DNA of 64,000 nucleotides. Source: Polytrichum commune. Lineage: Eukaryota > Streptophyta > Polytrichopsida > Polytrichales > Polytrichaceae. The translations under genes and the position numbers were made by a program. Numbering within the stretch: the stretch's first letter is position 1; every line of letters starts with the position of its first letter. Of this stretch, positions 47,961 through 60,816 are shown piece after piece. The notes below the pieces were generated by a model. It was not told where the DNA came from, made no database searches, and saw nothing but the letters and a program-made list of their open reading frames with translations. The stretch is from positions 21,873,501 to 21,937,500 of the forward strand of contig OX485805.1 of the NCBI GenBank assembly GCA_950295325.1. The letters run 5' to 3'.

Positions 47961-50440
47961 TGATAAAATTGAATGCGTTGACAAATACTTTTGTTAGTAT
48001 GTCTTTTAAGCAGATTGGTACTTACATTTCATTCAACTCCTCATATCCATGATCGATTTCCAATATTTGATCTCCCAAAATGCAAGTCTTCGTGCATTTA
48101 ATAAGTAGTCCCTTTTTGGACCACCTTAATACATGCTCATTGATAAATACTCCGATTGAAGGGCTCACGTATGACTCGTTTTGAAAGTGGGTGGCTTTAT
48201 GTTGGGTCCCATCTCTTTAGTTGGGTTGGCCATTTTCAATTGAGAACAACCAATGAATTTTGTTGCAAAAGTAAGTATCAAGGATGACCACTTTCAACTC
48301 CCTAGATCCATTCAAGAGCAAGCTACCGCATGCAAATAAAGACAATTCATGGGCACGGCTTCAAGAAGACATCAAACCCTAAACAATGTGGCACACTCCC
48401 CATTTACTTAGTATGCACTTGCAATTGTTGTGCTTTGTCCTCATACTATGTGTGCATGTGCCCGTTCAACTTGAACTTGGTCAAAATCTTTCGAAATACA
48501 AATCAAACCATGGGTCTAATTTCTTAAAGTTTGCTTGACCACTTAGTCGATTTTGAGGTATGAGATGCTTATGTGGACTTTCAACAAATTCCAATACACA
48601 AACTTGGTTTTCCCCTCTCTCTATATGTATATATAGACATAGATAGACTATATGACAATGCTATGAATCCAACACTTTGTTGTATGTTTGTATGCAACGA
48701 TTTACAGTTATGAACTCTCCTCAATCATCGTAACATTCTTCATCCACACTCATTGTTTGGTTGCTATTTATAGTAAACCATGATTTGTTCTTCATTGCAG
48801 GTTGCATAATCATATTGATTGTTCAAGATTTACCAACATCTATGAAATATCTACTTTCTCTAGGGATTAAAAAACATGATCTCATGCAGGAATGTATTGA
48901 TATGCATGCATTCAATATCCAATTATAATACGTATCAACCATTATCGGTGAAATGTTGGGTTTGGGGCTTCTAGATTTCAAGGCTCATGCAATAGAGTGA
49001 TTTGCTTATTGCGTAATTATGAGGCAATCCTTTCAACTTGGTTGAACTTTAAGTCACAATTCCATGGTCTAGGTAACTTATAGATAACATTACTACATGA
49101 TGAATGAGTTCATTGTGCATCTAGCTAAAATGATAGTATACATCTCAAATACACATACACATTTTTTTTGTGCATGTCAAGGTCCAAACAAGGTTGCATA
49201 AACAATTAGGGCTTAAGTTATTTGCGATACTTGATTCGCAAAGATTAATCTAGAATTTCAATTGCACGCACATCATATCAACCAACCCATGATTTGTTAA
49301 CATTGTTTTCCTCCTCCTTTCCTTTCTTGGGCATTTTTTGATTGTTTCTAACTCTCCTACATGAAATAGCGGGCCATGAGAAGGGAAGAAACCAAAGGCT
49401 CGTCTCCTAGGCAAATGGCATGTTTGTGCCCTAATAACCATAGATTTGGTAAGGATATATGGTTTCATGACTTGTTCACTTGCTTTCCTACTTCTTGTCT
49501 ATGCACATGGATCTCTAGTTTTCTATACACAACTAACTTACTTCATAATTTCATCTACTTCCATTTATGCTCTCTCATGTGATCTGGAAAGCTTGGTATA
49601 CCATATCCTTGCTAAAAGCCCTCTTGTGCCCCATTCCTCTATTCCTTGGTCATTCATATATTGCTCTTGATTGTATCCCGTTCCTCCATTCCCAAAACTT
49701 GGCATTACATGTAGATTGTACAATAAAACATGACATTTTTGGTGCGAACTAGTATTCCTTAGCAAAACACAAAAGCACTTTCTCCAAGAAAGGAGGTCAA
49801 TCTCTCCTCTAACCCTCCTAAAGTTGCTTCCTCTTCAACCCTTCACACCTCAACAATCCCTCCTTATATGCCTCAAATCTACAAGGTTTTATCAATTTAA
49901 CAAGCAATTTTTTTATTTTTTTTATCATTTATGATCTTTATACATTTACAACATGTAAGACCAACATCATTAAACATCTACCTCTAACACGATCGCACCT
50001 TGGGATGGCACTAGGCACACATAAAACATTGTAGTCCCATGGAGGTTTCTACATTTCTTTGTTGATTGATTGAATTATTTTCAAATTTTTCATTTGGCAA
50101 ATAGATTATTGTATGAGACTTTCATGTTTTCTTTGCATAATTGAGATTTGTTGACAAAAAAATACATCAAAATTTCAACAAAGAATATGCTACTAACATT
50201 ATTTGGCAATTTCATATTGAACACAATAATATGGGATTGTTGAAGTTTTTTTTGTGCTCCAGTGCCTCTTTGAAGAGTATCTTCTTAACCTTCTTAAAAA
50301 ACACCATAAAATTTGGTTCTTTCCCCGTAGTGGTTTACCTCATATTACTTGGAAACAAAGGGACGAGTTAATTCCCTTCACTCGTTGGTGGAGAAATCTC
50401 ACCACGTAGTTTGGGATGTTCTTCTTGATTAGGGTAGGAT
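47961..50440. other. intergenic
   Basis: No gene recognised. It may include further decayed LINE sequence between the knuckle and the reverse transcriptase relic, but I could not identify endonuclease motifs. Confidence 0.35.
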
Positions 50441-50484
50441 TGAGTGGCAAAGAACTATTAAGGACTTAAAGAAAGCCATATGAT

Positions 50485-50620
50485 GTGGCGTACACTGATG
50501 TCAAGAAAGAGTTTGATATGGTTTGGTGTGTTAAAGGTCTTATTGCCACTAGGAGGAATACAATGGGTACTAGACCTAGGATGGGTATTATTGCTTGATG
50601 CCTCGCAGACCTCACTGGTT
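50485..50620 (+). pseudogene. LINE reverse transcriptase relic
   Basis: VAYTDVKKEFDMVW matches reverse-transcriptase motif A (xDxxKAFDxV). It is followed by an RRNTMGTRPRMGIIA-like linker and, after a stop codon, CLADLTGW, resembling the 'LIxxLxxxLxxR' block. Only about 45 codons are readable and there is an internal TGA. Confidence 0.55.
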
Positions 50621-52516
50621 GGATATTTCCCCCCCCCTCGATAGTTGTACATTACCTATCTGCAAATGAACATGTTCAATTCGTATCCAAAATTATATAT
50701 AAAAAAATACAATCATTGAAACGTGTGTGTGCAGTCAAAACATTTACCAAAAGTTATTAGATATGTATTTAGAAGAAAAGAAAAGAAAAGAAAAGAACAT
50801 GACAGTACTCTAACATCAACATGAATATGAGCCCGTTCTCCTGACACTGATCATAGCTAGCCTTGATGCAATGTGTGGTGTACTTCCTTCCTTTTGGAAA
50901 GTGGACTTTGTATGTTTACAAATAGTGTGAAGTGCTCAAATTAGTGTAGTCCCACACGGGGCCACACCAAGTACTGTACTTGGTGAGCATGGTTAGCATG
51001 TATGCTGCAAACACTGTAATTGCACGGTAATAGGGACCCACAACTCTGCTCGAACTCCACTAGAATTGCTAACCTTTGTCTATGGGCTTTTCTTTTCTTT
51101 TTCTTTTTTATTCCTTCTTCTTCATTTCTCCTTTCTCCTTCATGGACTCGTGAAAGTTGAAATTGACACTTTTGGCCTCAAACGGAGTTTGATGGCTTGG
51201 CAACAATTACAATGGACAACTGTCAAGAATGAATTGCCGTATCAACCACTACCACCGTGGCCGAAAACAAAAAGCAACGTCGAATACCCATACCTTCCTA
51301 GTATCACGAAATAAAATAGAATGTGGAATCTTGGTTATAGATTCCCCAATGGTATCAGGAGGCATCCATTTGTCGATCAGGTCCATCTGACCGTTCAATG
51401 GGGTCATGTAATGTGGACGTGGATGAGATCTATGTTTTAGGTTTATGTGGCAGCTTGCGATTGATTACCCTCGTGACAATTTTGACAATTGTTGTAGCCA
51501 AGCATTAGCATGTAGATTAGTGGTTAAGGTTAACCTATAGATTGATTATGTGTTATCATGGCTTTACAGCTTCGAATTTTGTAGCAAGTTTCATATTCGT
51601 GAACATCTCCTTAGAGTATGTTTCTCTTTGCAAGAAATTTGATTTCTTGCTATTACTCGGTTGGGGCTAGAGCTCGTGTCATTTAGGCAGGCCCAAGTCG
51701 GTTGAGCCATGACCCCATCATGGGGGGGAAGGGGGTGTTAGGGGCAGGCCTGCAATCCGACACCCCCGGGCAGTCCTGCCCATAAATAAAAATAAAAAAC
51801 GGATCATGACCGACAATTGTTGCTTGTCCCGCCCGATTCCCCCCAAAAAATCATCTTTGCATTCTTGAAGGCCTCTTGTCCACAAATCCCGTAATGAGTG
51901 CTCTATCTATCTATCTATCTATACATGTTCACTTCCCATTGGTAAATAAGCAGTTGACTAGGATTTCATTCCCGAGTGGAAACCGAAAGCGTTTTTATGT
52001 TTGTTTATTTTATGTAGTTTTAGTTGATGCCTTCTACTTTCACAAGTATTCATACACATATCAAACTCATCAACCTGAATAAATGGAACTGTGTGTTCAT
52101 TTTACGATGGTCGTCTATAAATGTTTAGTGAGTTATGCCTCTTCGTTAACTTTCAGCCTAAAAGTGGAAAAGTTTCTTGTAAGTCCCTCATGTATTTTGC
52201 TTTGTTTGTAGCACTTGCATAGTTTGAAAAGCCACATACTTTTTGTAAAGACTTTGACAGACAGTGGACCCTAATTATATCATGCAATTCTCCAATGAAG
52301 TCTTGAATTCATAATCTCTAAAATTGGAAATACAAAGCTCATGTGGATTCCTGAACATAATGACCAAATGGATGTGGTCTAGAAATCATCAATCACAACG
52401 TTGTATAAAAGGTGAAAGGTCTTCTGAAAGCAAAAAGTTCAAGTTTGTTAATCAACCTATGATTGAAAAAGAGTGCTTAGGAATTAATTCTTAAAAGACG
52501 TGGGTTGTGTTTATAC
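50621..52516. other. intergenic with simple repeats
   Basis: No gene recognised. Simple repeats: AAAAG run near 50772-50797 and CTAT run near 51903-51922. Poly-G and poly-C tracts occur near 51723 and 50630. Confidence 0.45.
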
Positions 52517-52530
52517 ATGAAACATGATGA

Positions 52531-52797
52531 GGTCCGAGATGACCTTGAACTACCAGGTGATAGTGGAGAGGTGTCCATTTCCGAATGAAACGGATGGCAG
52601 TTCGATTCCTACTGTGAAATCTTCCCTCTACTTGACAAAGGGAAAAAAAGCTAGCTAGCTAGCTAGGAAGCTAAGAGCCCACCCACCGCAAGGTAGGTGG
52701 TAAACCCCACCCTGTACCAAGAGGATCCTTAAGAAGGGTAGGGCCAACATGCTCAAATTCACGTCAGATTGTCCGACGTTGGTTATTTATATATTTA
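52531..52797 (+). mobile_element. tRNA-derived SINE with target-site duplication
   Basis: Starts GGTCCGAGATGACC. A-box-like GATAGTGGAG and an exact B box GTTCGATTCC lie about 75 bp into the element, spaced as in RNA polymerase III internal promoters. A GCTA run follows, and the 3' end is CCGACGTTGGTTATTTATAT. It is flanked by a near-identical ATGAAACATGATGA-type duplication of 13-14 bp at 52517-52530 and immediately after the tail. The second copy is at 6085-6358. Confidence 0.85.
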
Positions 52798-52810
52798 TGA
52801 AACATGACGA

Positions 52811-53783
52811 CTTCTACGACCCCCAACAAGTATTAAAGTGTTTCTATGTGATCTATGGTATTGACTGTATGTTTAGCACAACCTCGTAAAAGGAGGAAAT
52901 GAAACTAAAGTCATATGTGATAAAGGTGATTTGATTTACATGGTATGTACTTGAGTCTAGGTCATTTATATGAGCTCAAATGCTCACGATACGTCGTTCT
53001 TCGTATAGCTTTGTTCCGTGTGGAATTATGCTTATGATAAAGGGATGTATTCATATAAATTTGATTAAATATCATTGAGTAACCTCAAACCCCTTTGCAT
53101 GCCATCTGAAAGCCCAAATTGGGGGAAGACCGGACCTCTTGAATCCCCAAGGCTTGAGACCTACATGCTTGGGATCAGTGACGTCTATGTAAACTCATCC
53201 ATCATGAATGAAAGGGTTTCAGTAAAAAAACTCCCCTACAAGACTGAGGACCAATTCATTCTAATTCGACATTAATTCGAGGTCTCTGACTCTGTCTCCA
53301 AAGTCAAATCATCTAAACTAGTCGATTGTAGTTTATAATACAATCCATTGCGTTTTCACCTTCACAATGAATAGTTTACATAGACACCACGAATCCTAGC
53401 CACGCCCACATACCTCATATTTTTCTAATGCGGTAAAGAGTGAACCCTTAAAGGACCAAAAGAACATCATACACGACTTTTTGCACATTTTTTTATAAGG
53501 TCCAAGCCTGCAACATAGAATTGCCTCTATCGACTCTCCTCCATCATGTGCCGCGTGGAAGCCACCGCAATTTGGTTGGCGCATACAAGAACATAGAATA
53601 TGGGGCAAATATCTATCTAAAGAGCTCGAGTTACTACTTGCATACTATCATCCTTGTTCTTGACGCTCACAATGCATCTCCAACACTGTAGAGCTTTCTA
53701 GACTTTTCCTCACCACCGCATCACGTTCATCCAAGGTAAAGAACTCGAATGCAAATCCATCACTACTACACCATCTCGAGCAC
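52811..53783. other. intergenic
   Basis: No gene recognised. Confidence 0.4.
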
Positions 53784-54324
53784 TATTACACCGTTTAAGG
53801 TATTTAGTGTCACATACACTATTTGTGAAGGGCCTAACCTAGATGTCCAGACGTGTCCAAGTGTCATGTCCTCACGTGGATTGCCAACATGATATTGTTC
53901 GTCAACATACAGTAAGTAACTTTTAAAGTGAAGGTTTATTTACGGTCTGACATTTCGTGTAGCACGTTGGGATGCTTGAGATGATAGTGTTTTTTTCATT
54001 TTAGAATGCAAGGGGAAGATATTAGTGAGCATGCTCATGTCACGTGTCAAGTGTTTACATTTTGTTATGCAAGAGGGAGACATTCTTGAGCGTATATCAT
54101 GGCAAGTGTCATTTGTGTACATTTTTAGTCAACTTGCAGACCCTTGTTTAACATGGGCGTAATCCTCATAACATTGTTGAAATATGTGTGCCAAGATCTT
54201 AGTAAGCGCACTTGAACGCCAAGTGTTATGAGGTGGCATTAATGATGAAGTTGTCGATCATTAGTGCAACCTCCCATTTGCCTCAAAATAGGGTAAGTGA
54301 TGCTAAATACCATAAACGGTATAG
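53784..54324. mobile_element. CTACAC-family MITE, long variant
   Basis: The left end TACACCGTTTAAGGTATTTA (then GTGTCAC) pairs with the right end on the opposite strand, TATACCGTTTATGGTATTTA (then GCATCAC). About 540 bp. A third such end, CTACACCGTTTATGATATCG, stands alone at 54757. Confidence 0.65.
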
Positions 54325-55853
54325 GAGTACAAGGTCAATGTTGCTAGAATCATCGCTTTCGAGTGTCGAGCGCATATATACTATACGGTCAAATCAAACG
54401 TTCACGATGAATATTGTTAGCAATTTGACAAGGGTGCATTATAGCGTGTCTTTGAATTCCGTATGCAGTAGGTTTAAAAAGGTTCAAAGTTTTATTGGTA
54501 GATGTTAAAAAAAAACAAGACACTAGTTTGATGTGGAGGTGGTAGACATTCTCAATCTCAATATGTCCTTATTGTGCAAGAGTTGTGGGTCTTCGTTTAG
54601 GGTAGGGTATTGGGACTAGCACCCTCTCACCTTGATAGAATAAATGTTGGCTTCCCGAGGAAGCAAAAACAATTGCCACTCTTTCGGTGGAGGGTTCTAT
54701 GATGACGAACTTAGGTGTAGTAAAAACAAGTCCCCTACACGTCGAGGACGCGATTATTCCACTACACCGTTTATGATATCGAGTGCCGCTTACTATTTCA
54801 AGTTACGCCATGCTACAAACCTTTACTCAGAGCGTAAGTCGTCACCAAGTAAAGTCGTTTTATGTTTTACAATGTCCAGGCGACCTAGCTGACCATCTGT
54901 TGGTAGACACAGAACCCTACGACAAAGAATCGATAGCATTGTGTGGTTCCCAAACAGCGAGCGGCACTGAACACCATGAACAACGTACACTAATTTGGGG
55001 TCTTTGATGCTAATTATGGAGTCAAATCATATGGAATTAAGCATCGTTGTTTTCAGACGTTAGAATATTGAAAGACTTGTTGCATTTCCACCTTCCCAAT
55101 GGACGAGTTTACGTAGACACCACGTTGGAATACCTATATTCTTTATACAGCGCCTCATTTGCTGAGGCCAATAGCTCGGTGGCAGAGAGCCTCGAATTGT
55201 GCAAGTAGTTCCCCCACTCTTAACTTACCACGCACCTTCCTTAAAACCGTACGTTCAAAAAGTGACTCGCCTGTGGACGGATGCATGCGCGACAAGAAGG
55301 CCACTGCCTCCCTAACTTAACCTTATTTCTTGGCTTCGCTTTCAGCTCCTCATTGGCACTCAGGCCGTCTTCATGCACAAAATTAATGCATAAACAACTC
55401 AAAGGCCCCAGGAGAGGCTTTGATGAGTCGAAGCTCAGGAGACGCGATGCGATTCGACAAGAGCCAACAACTTACGAGCGGAAAGAAAAGAAAAGAAAAG
55501 AAACGAAAAGAAAGAGTTAATTCCTTCCCAAGGACGTTCTACGGTGGGCCCCATGGATCGGGGCCCGTGTTCCGAGGGAGCGACGAAGGTAACTAGAAAC
55601 CAGGCCCCACCATGTGTGGGCCCCGGATGTGAAGGCTTTTCCATCATGCTTTTCTTTAAGGTTTGAGGCACACTTGGCGCAACGCCACGCCCGGACTGTT
55701 TCTCGATCATCGATAGCTGTACATGTGAATGGGGATCTTTAAATTGAAGATACAGTGGTGAGGTACGTGAAGAGATAAATGAATGGGGTGTTTTCTTATT
55801 TAGAAAGAGAGAGAGAGGGAGGGAGAGAACCCACCCCGAGAGACCTTGATGAA
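54325..55853. other. intergenic with one MITE end and simple repeats
   Basis: A lone CTACACCGTTTATGATATC end lies at 54757. An AAAAG/AAACG run lies at 55483-55515 and a GA-rich run just before 55854. The 164-codon minus open frame over 55435-55929 has no recognised domain. Confidence 0.4.
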
Positions 55854-56345
55854 GGGCCACTTCACACACGAGCCAAGAGCCGTGACCATGAAATTTGTGA
55901 GAGCCCAAAAGAAAGTGTCCAAAGGCCATCCCAACACACTTCCAAAATCATGTAGTGTGGTCACGGACCCTCGAGTGTAGTGTGAAGTCATGTGTGACCG
56001 GGCCTCAACCAAATGCTAGCTAGTTCAATGAATTTCTATTCACGTGGGTCCTCACACGTGATAAAATAGAATAAATCTACGGTTGTGAGCGTTTGGAGTG
56101 TCATGGTCTCCCGGTTTTGTGTTAGGCCTACCTCCAAGAGGCGGAGTCCAAGTGACCACGAAACATGACCCATTTGATGCCATGTAGGAATCCAGGTAGA
56201 CTTTACATCCATCTTGCATTCGCATACTCCGTTGGTCCCTCGAACGTAGTGTGAAGCAAACTTGGACCGGCTCTGCCTTTTCCACCAATGAGAGTGATTG
56301 AAGTGTAATGGTCATGGGCTCTCAGTCTCATGTGTGAAGTGGCCC
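55854..56345. mobile_element. GGGCCACTTCACAC-ended MITE
   Basis: 492 bp. The left end GGGCCACTTCACACACGAG pairs with the right end on the opposite strand, GGGCCACTTCACACATGAG. Similarity extends inward (AGAGCC..TGACCATG). It is followed by TAA; the left flank is GAA. Internal half-copies of TAGTGTGAAG occur near 55978 and 56250. Confidence 0.75.
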
Positions 56346-56348
56346 TAA

Positions 56349-56732
56349 GGGTTGGTTTAGAGTGTGGTGAAGAAGTGCACCGTTTAGTCAAGAATTTCAG
56401 CCCAAGACAAGGTTATTTGAGGCAACGGTTGGTATGTCAAACAAGATGGGAAAACATCCTAAAAGAAAGAACCAAATTGGAGTTTTCTAAAGGCCAAGTT
56501 CCTTGGTGTGAGGGTTTGAGGTTGCCCAAGAAACTTGATCTCTGGAGACATTCCCTAGCAAAAAGTGTTGCCATGTTGGCAGCCATGCATGTCAATTTTT
56601 CACCCATGCTTGAAGTTCTCCACCGGTAGTGTAAACCCTAGATGTGAAGAATCATTTCGTGGCCAATCACATTGCTCCATTCCCCTAAAATTCTTGATTG
56701 GTGCACTTCTTCACCATAGTCTAAATCGGGCC
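56349..56732. mobile_element. GGGTTGGTTTAGA-ended MITE, TAA-flanked
   Basis: 384 bp with imperfect inverted ends sharing ATGGTGAAGAAGTGCACC (left form GTGTGGTGAAGAAGTGCACC). It has TAA target duplications at 56346-56348 and 56733-56735, which suits PIF/Harbinger. It begins at the TAA that ends the previous MITE. The interior parallels parts of the 11448 element (TTGGCC..AAGACATGGTTAT and AGTTCTCCACCG.TAGTGTAAAC). Confidence 0.75.
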
Positions 56733-56735
56733 TAA

Positions 56736-58820
56736 GTTATAAGTACGTATTGATTTTTGATAATCATGAACACTGTGACATTAGGTTTCCATATTATTGT
56801 TGGGTCATCTACCCCAATAAAACTATGAACCCTTATAATTTGTTTACATGTTGAGCTCATATAAGGCATGCTTTGATGTGTTGGGATCTCCTTCCAATTG
56901 CTACCAATATGTATCTAAAATCTCATGAATATAATACTCTAATAGATGCGCTCAACATTTACAGTGATGATTTTAGCACTCTCTACCTTATCATGTAGTC
57001 GAACATGCCTCATTCCTCCAACGTACAAATCCTGAAATAGTATGCAACCGGAGGTTTTCTTTTTAAAGTTGATTTGATAGTAGAATTAGCTTCAAAGACT
57101 TTGATTTTGTCTAGACCATGTCATTTGAGATGAAGCGACTACAAGTCTATTGAGGGTCCGGTTGTCATGTTGGATGAATGAGAGGTACGCTTGTGTGCGA
57201 TTGACCCCCTCTCTCTGTCAGAAACCAACTTATTAGCAAGCTAGTATTCCAAAACGATATGACAAAGAGTAAACGTCTTAGTACTTAGGGCATTTCTACA
57301 CGAGTGACCATTGACCATGACCACCAGTTTCTACATTCTCTCATTGGTTGAGAAATCAATGGCTAACCCACTTTGTTCTACACAAGTTCACCAAAAAAGC
57401 AGTAACCATGTCATAGAGTGGATGAGAAAGTGACATGGAAGTGACATGGAGTCCTAAATGCTCATAAATGGATAATGTTTGGTGGTCACCCGAAATTTGT
57501 AGTGAGGAAACCCAATTAAGTTGTCTCAACAAAAATGAACCTAATTTTGCACACAGGAATGGCCAAAAATTTGTGTAAACAATCCCAACTTTACAAAGAT
57601 GTCATTTGTACGATCTGATCCATGACAAGATGTGCCAGTTTTTTTGATTGAGTTATTCATTCATCTGGCATTTAAGTATATATTGGACAAACCACTTGCC
57701 CGAAAATAATAAGGGATGTGCACTTGTGGGGACAAGAACATCAAACGACAACAACAAAAGCAACAACACAACAACCGCAACTTCAAATGTTAGTGTTCCA
57801 TGCTCGCCAACCACCATTATTTTTGTAGCTTTGTGATCTAGTGTACGTCATAGTGACGGTTAGAATTGTTCAAAATTCACACATAAACCCTAGATGATTG
57901 GACCGAACTATTTCAAGCGGTTTTGGGGAGACTTCGCTTCGGCTTTTAGGGGTGGAAACCCCCAAAATGAACAGTTTTGGTGCATAATGTTGATGTTAGA
58001 TTCCAAAGGTGGCAATTTTGGGTAACATACTCGGACCTTAATTTGAGATGGAGCGAGCAAAAGACGTGAGTGAGTGACCGACCGAGCCATTTTTTCCAAT
58101 AAATAAAATAAAAGTAACGCATGTATCCAGGTACCAACATGAATATGAGGAGCCCATTAGCCATATGTTGATTAGAGTTAACCATGATGCAACGTAGGGT
58201 GTTATACCTCCTTTGGTAGTAGAGTAGTCATCCTAGGTTCACTTGGGGGAAGACAGGTGCTTGTTTGTCGTCAAGTTTTCTTTAGTTTCAGACTAGACAT
58301 GTGAGATATTTGATGACGTCATCATGTATGTTTATGATGAACGTTTTAATATCTGATTTTGGGATGTGTAGGTTGGCGAGTTTCTTAATGGAGTGTTCGT
58401 GTACGGCTGCGATGGTAATGAGGGGGTTGATTTTCCATCCTCCCATCTCCGCCCGAAGCTCGATTCCGCTAAGTTCACTTCCAACATACATATATCGTTC
58501 TTCTTCTTCTTTCCTTTTTCCTTGTGCGGTTCGTCTAGAAAGGCCCGTCCATCATGGCATTTCGGGTGGGGTGGGGTTTAAAGCAGCACGCCACTTTTGT
58601 TGCTGGGAATCAATCAACTGGACCAGATGTTTCGTACTGCAGAGCCACTCACAACACAGCAAGAGATTGTGCCAGCTACTCTAAGATTGAGACTCGGAAG
58701 AGATCATAGTGCCCCCCCCCCCCCCCAATTATTTCCCTGCTGCAACAAATTAAAGTGCCCTAGCCTGCCGCAGTCCGCTATGTAGTAATAGTAGTAGTAG
58801 TAGTAGGAGGAGGAATAGTA
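56736..58820. other. intergenic
   Basis: No gene recognised. A TTAGGGCATTTCTACACGAG at 57287 with TGTGTAAACAATCCCAAC near 57590 may bound another decayed MITE. A long poly-C run is at about 58711-58727 and a TAG run at about 58786-58805. Confidence 0.4.
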
Positions 58821-59372
58821 CGGTAATCTCCCGCTTAAGTACGCATCCCGGTTAAGTTCGTAATCTTTTTGACAAAAACCAGGGTTCATACTTTACTGTT
58901 TGAACATGTCATGCAGAGTCATTTGTTGCGAATGCATGAATTTGTTACGCTTAACATTCAATGTCAGTTTGTTAACGTTTCGTTCGAAACGTCTCAAATG
59001 ATCGTCGCAGTTCATCGTACATATGTTTGGCTTGTGTTTGAACATCGGAGCAAAGCAATCGGTCGTCAATATTAGCGTTGTTCGTTGCAATACGTTCTCC
59101 CGATTGTCCTAGACTTTCCAGATGGTGCCTTCACTGACTTCATACTCCTACCCCAGCGCCCGCTTGCTCGGCGCGTTCGGCTTGCTCAACTTTGCAATGA
59201 TTTCACATCGTTGGGCTTAGGTCCACCGGGTTGCTTAAGGTTTCATCCGTTTCCCATTGTGATTCATCGAATTAGAGGGTCTAGAAAGCGATATGAGTAA
59301 AGTACGCACCTACCAACTAAGTGCGCACCAACGGCTCCGGTTCAAAGTGCATACTTGAGTGGGAGATTACTA
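58821..59372. mobile_element. pogo/Tigger-like MITE, TA-flanked
   Basis: 552 bp. The left end CGGTAATCTCCCGCTTAAGT pairs with the right end on the opposite strand, TAGTAATCTCCCACTCAAGT. TA lies on both sides (58819-58820 and 59373-59374). The GTAATCTCCC start and TA target fit the Tc1/mariner (pogo) group. No transposase inside. Confidence 0.78.
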
Positions 59373-59379
59373 TAGTAGT

Positions 59380-60460
59380 AGTAGTCGTCACCCCGAGGGC
59401 TCAATTTGTACATAAGTTTGAGCACATCGTACACCCTAAACCTTTGTAATATCACCCTCCGCAATGTCACTCCCTCTCTGTAGGGAACAGATGTGCTTGG
59501 GGTAAGTTCTCCCTCCTTGTTGTCACATTCCCTCCCATATTTCACATGTTTTGACATTGAAGTAATCATCTAAACAATTCAAACCACGTGTTTGCATACA
59601 TTACGTTGTTATTGTTGTAATTATTGTCATTATTGCAATGTTGACTTTATGTTATTCCATACTGTCATATGCTACACTATTTCTCTATTGTCATGTTGCC
59701 ATGTTGCCATGTTAACACTACATGTCTCCATAATATCCCTTGTAGTAGTAATCATAAGGGTTGAATTCCTACATAAGTTTAAGCTAGGACCGAGCACATA
59801 GTACACCCTAAACCTTTGTAATATCACCCTCCATAATGTCACTCCCTTTCCGTAGGGAACATATGTGCTCGGGTTAAGTTCTCCCTCCTTGTTGTCACAT
59901 TCCCTCCCATACTTCACATGTCTTGACATTAAAGTAATATCCTAAACATTTCAAACCACATGTTCGCATACATCACGTTGTTATTGTTGTAATTGTCATT
60001 ATTGCAATGCTAACTTTGTGTTATTCCATAATGTCACATGCTACATTATTTCTCTATTATCACGTTGCCATGTTAACATTGCATATCTCCTCAATATCCC
60101 TTGCAGTAGTAGCCCTGAGGGTTCAATTCATACATAAGTTTAAGCTAGGACCTAGCTCTTGTAATATCGCCCTCCGTAAATGTCACTCCCTCTCTATAGG
60201 GAATGGATGTGCTCGGGTTAAAATCTCTCTCCTTGTTGTCACATTCCCTCCCATATATCACAGGTCCTGACATTAAAGCAATCCTCTAAACATTTCAAAC
60301 CACATATTTACATACATCACATTGTCATCGTTGCAATCATTGTCATTATTGCAAGGTTGACTTTGTGTTGTTCCATATGGTCGCATGCTACACTATTTCT
60401 CTATTAACATGCCGCCATGTTATCACTATGTGTCTCCTTAATATCCCCTGCACTTTGGTT
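59380..60460 (+). repeat. three-copy tandem repeat (about 361 bp)
   Basis: CATAAGTTTAAGCTAGGACC-type starts occur at 59411, 59772 and 60133 (period 361). Each is followed by CTTTGTAATATCACCCTCC, TGTCACTCCCTCTCTGTAGGG, CTCCTTGTTGTCACATTCCC, TTTCAAACCACATG and GCTACACTATTTCTCTATT. Copies have diverged by substitutions and small indels. Confidence 0.88.
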
Positions 60461-60639
60461 GCCACATGCATGATGTTAGGGAGGTTAAAGTGTTCTTTAA
60501 TGTCACTTGGTAACTTTTCTAATGACGCTTCTTATGAATGGGTTCACAAATGTTGTCATTCCAATTTACTCTTGAGGCATGCACTTTTGGTACATTTTGC
60601 ATCCTAACATTACTGCAATGAATTAATGTACTTGGATGA

Positions 60640-60816
60640 TTGAAATTTGGATGAAAAATATCTTAGTACGTGATCGTAATTGCAACATTGTAATTCTATA
60701 ATGTACAAATAATGTGAGGTTTACATCTAGTGTTGATGGCATCACATGGGCAGTTTACAGTTAATATTGAGCAAGACAAATAGAATTGGTGACACTAAAT
60801 ACAAGATTTAGTGTAG
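60640..60816 (-). mobile_element. CTACAC-ended MITE, minus-strand fragment
   Basis: The reverse complement begins CTACACTAAATCTTGTATTT (then AGTGTCACCAATTC) and stays colinear with copies at 5471 and 9639 (TTTCATCCAAATTTCAATC). Its far end is not clear. Confidence 0.65.

Noticed and set aside
52531-52640. tRNA gene
   Set aside because: A and B boxes are present, but the sequence does not fold as a cloverleaf and continues as a SINE body with a target duplication.
55435-55929. 164-codon open frame on the minus strand
   Set aside because: Crosses a simple-sequence run and a MITE end; no domain.
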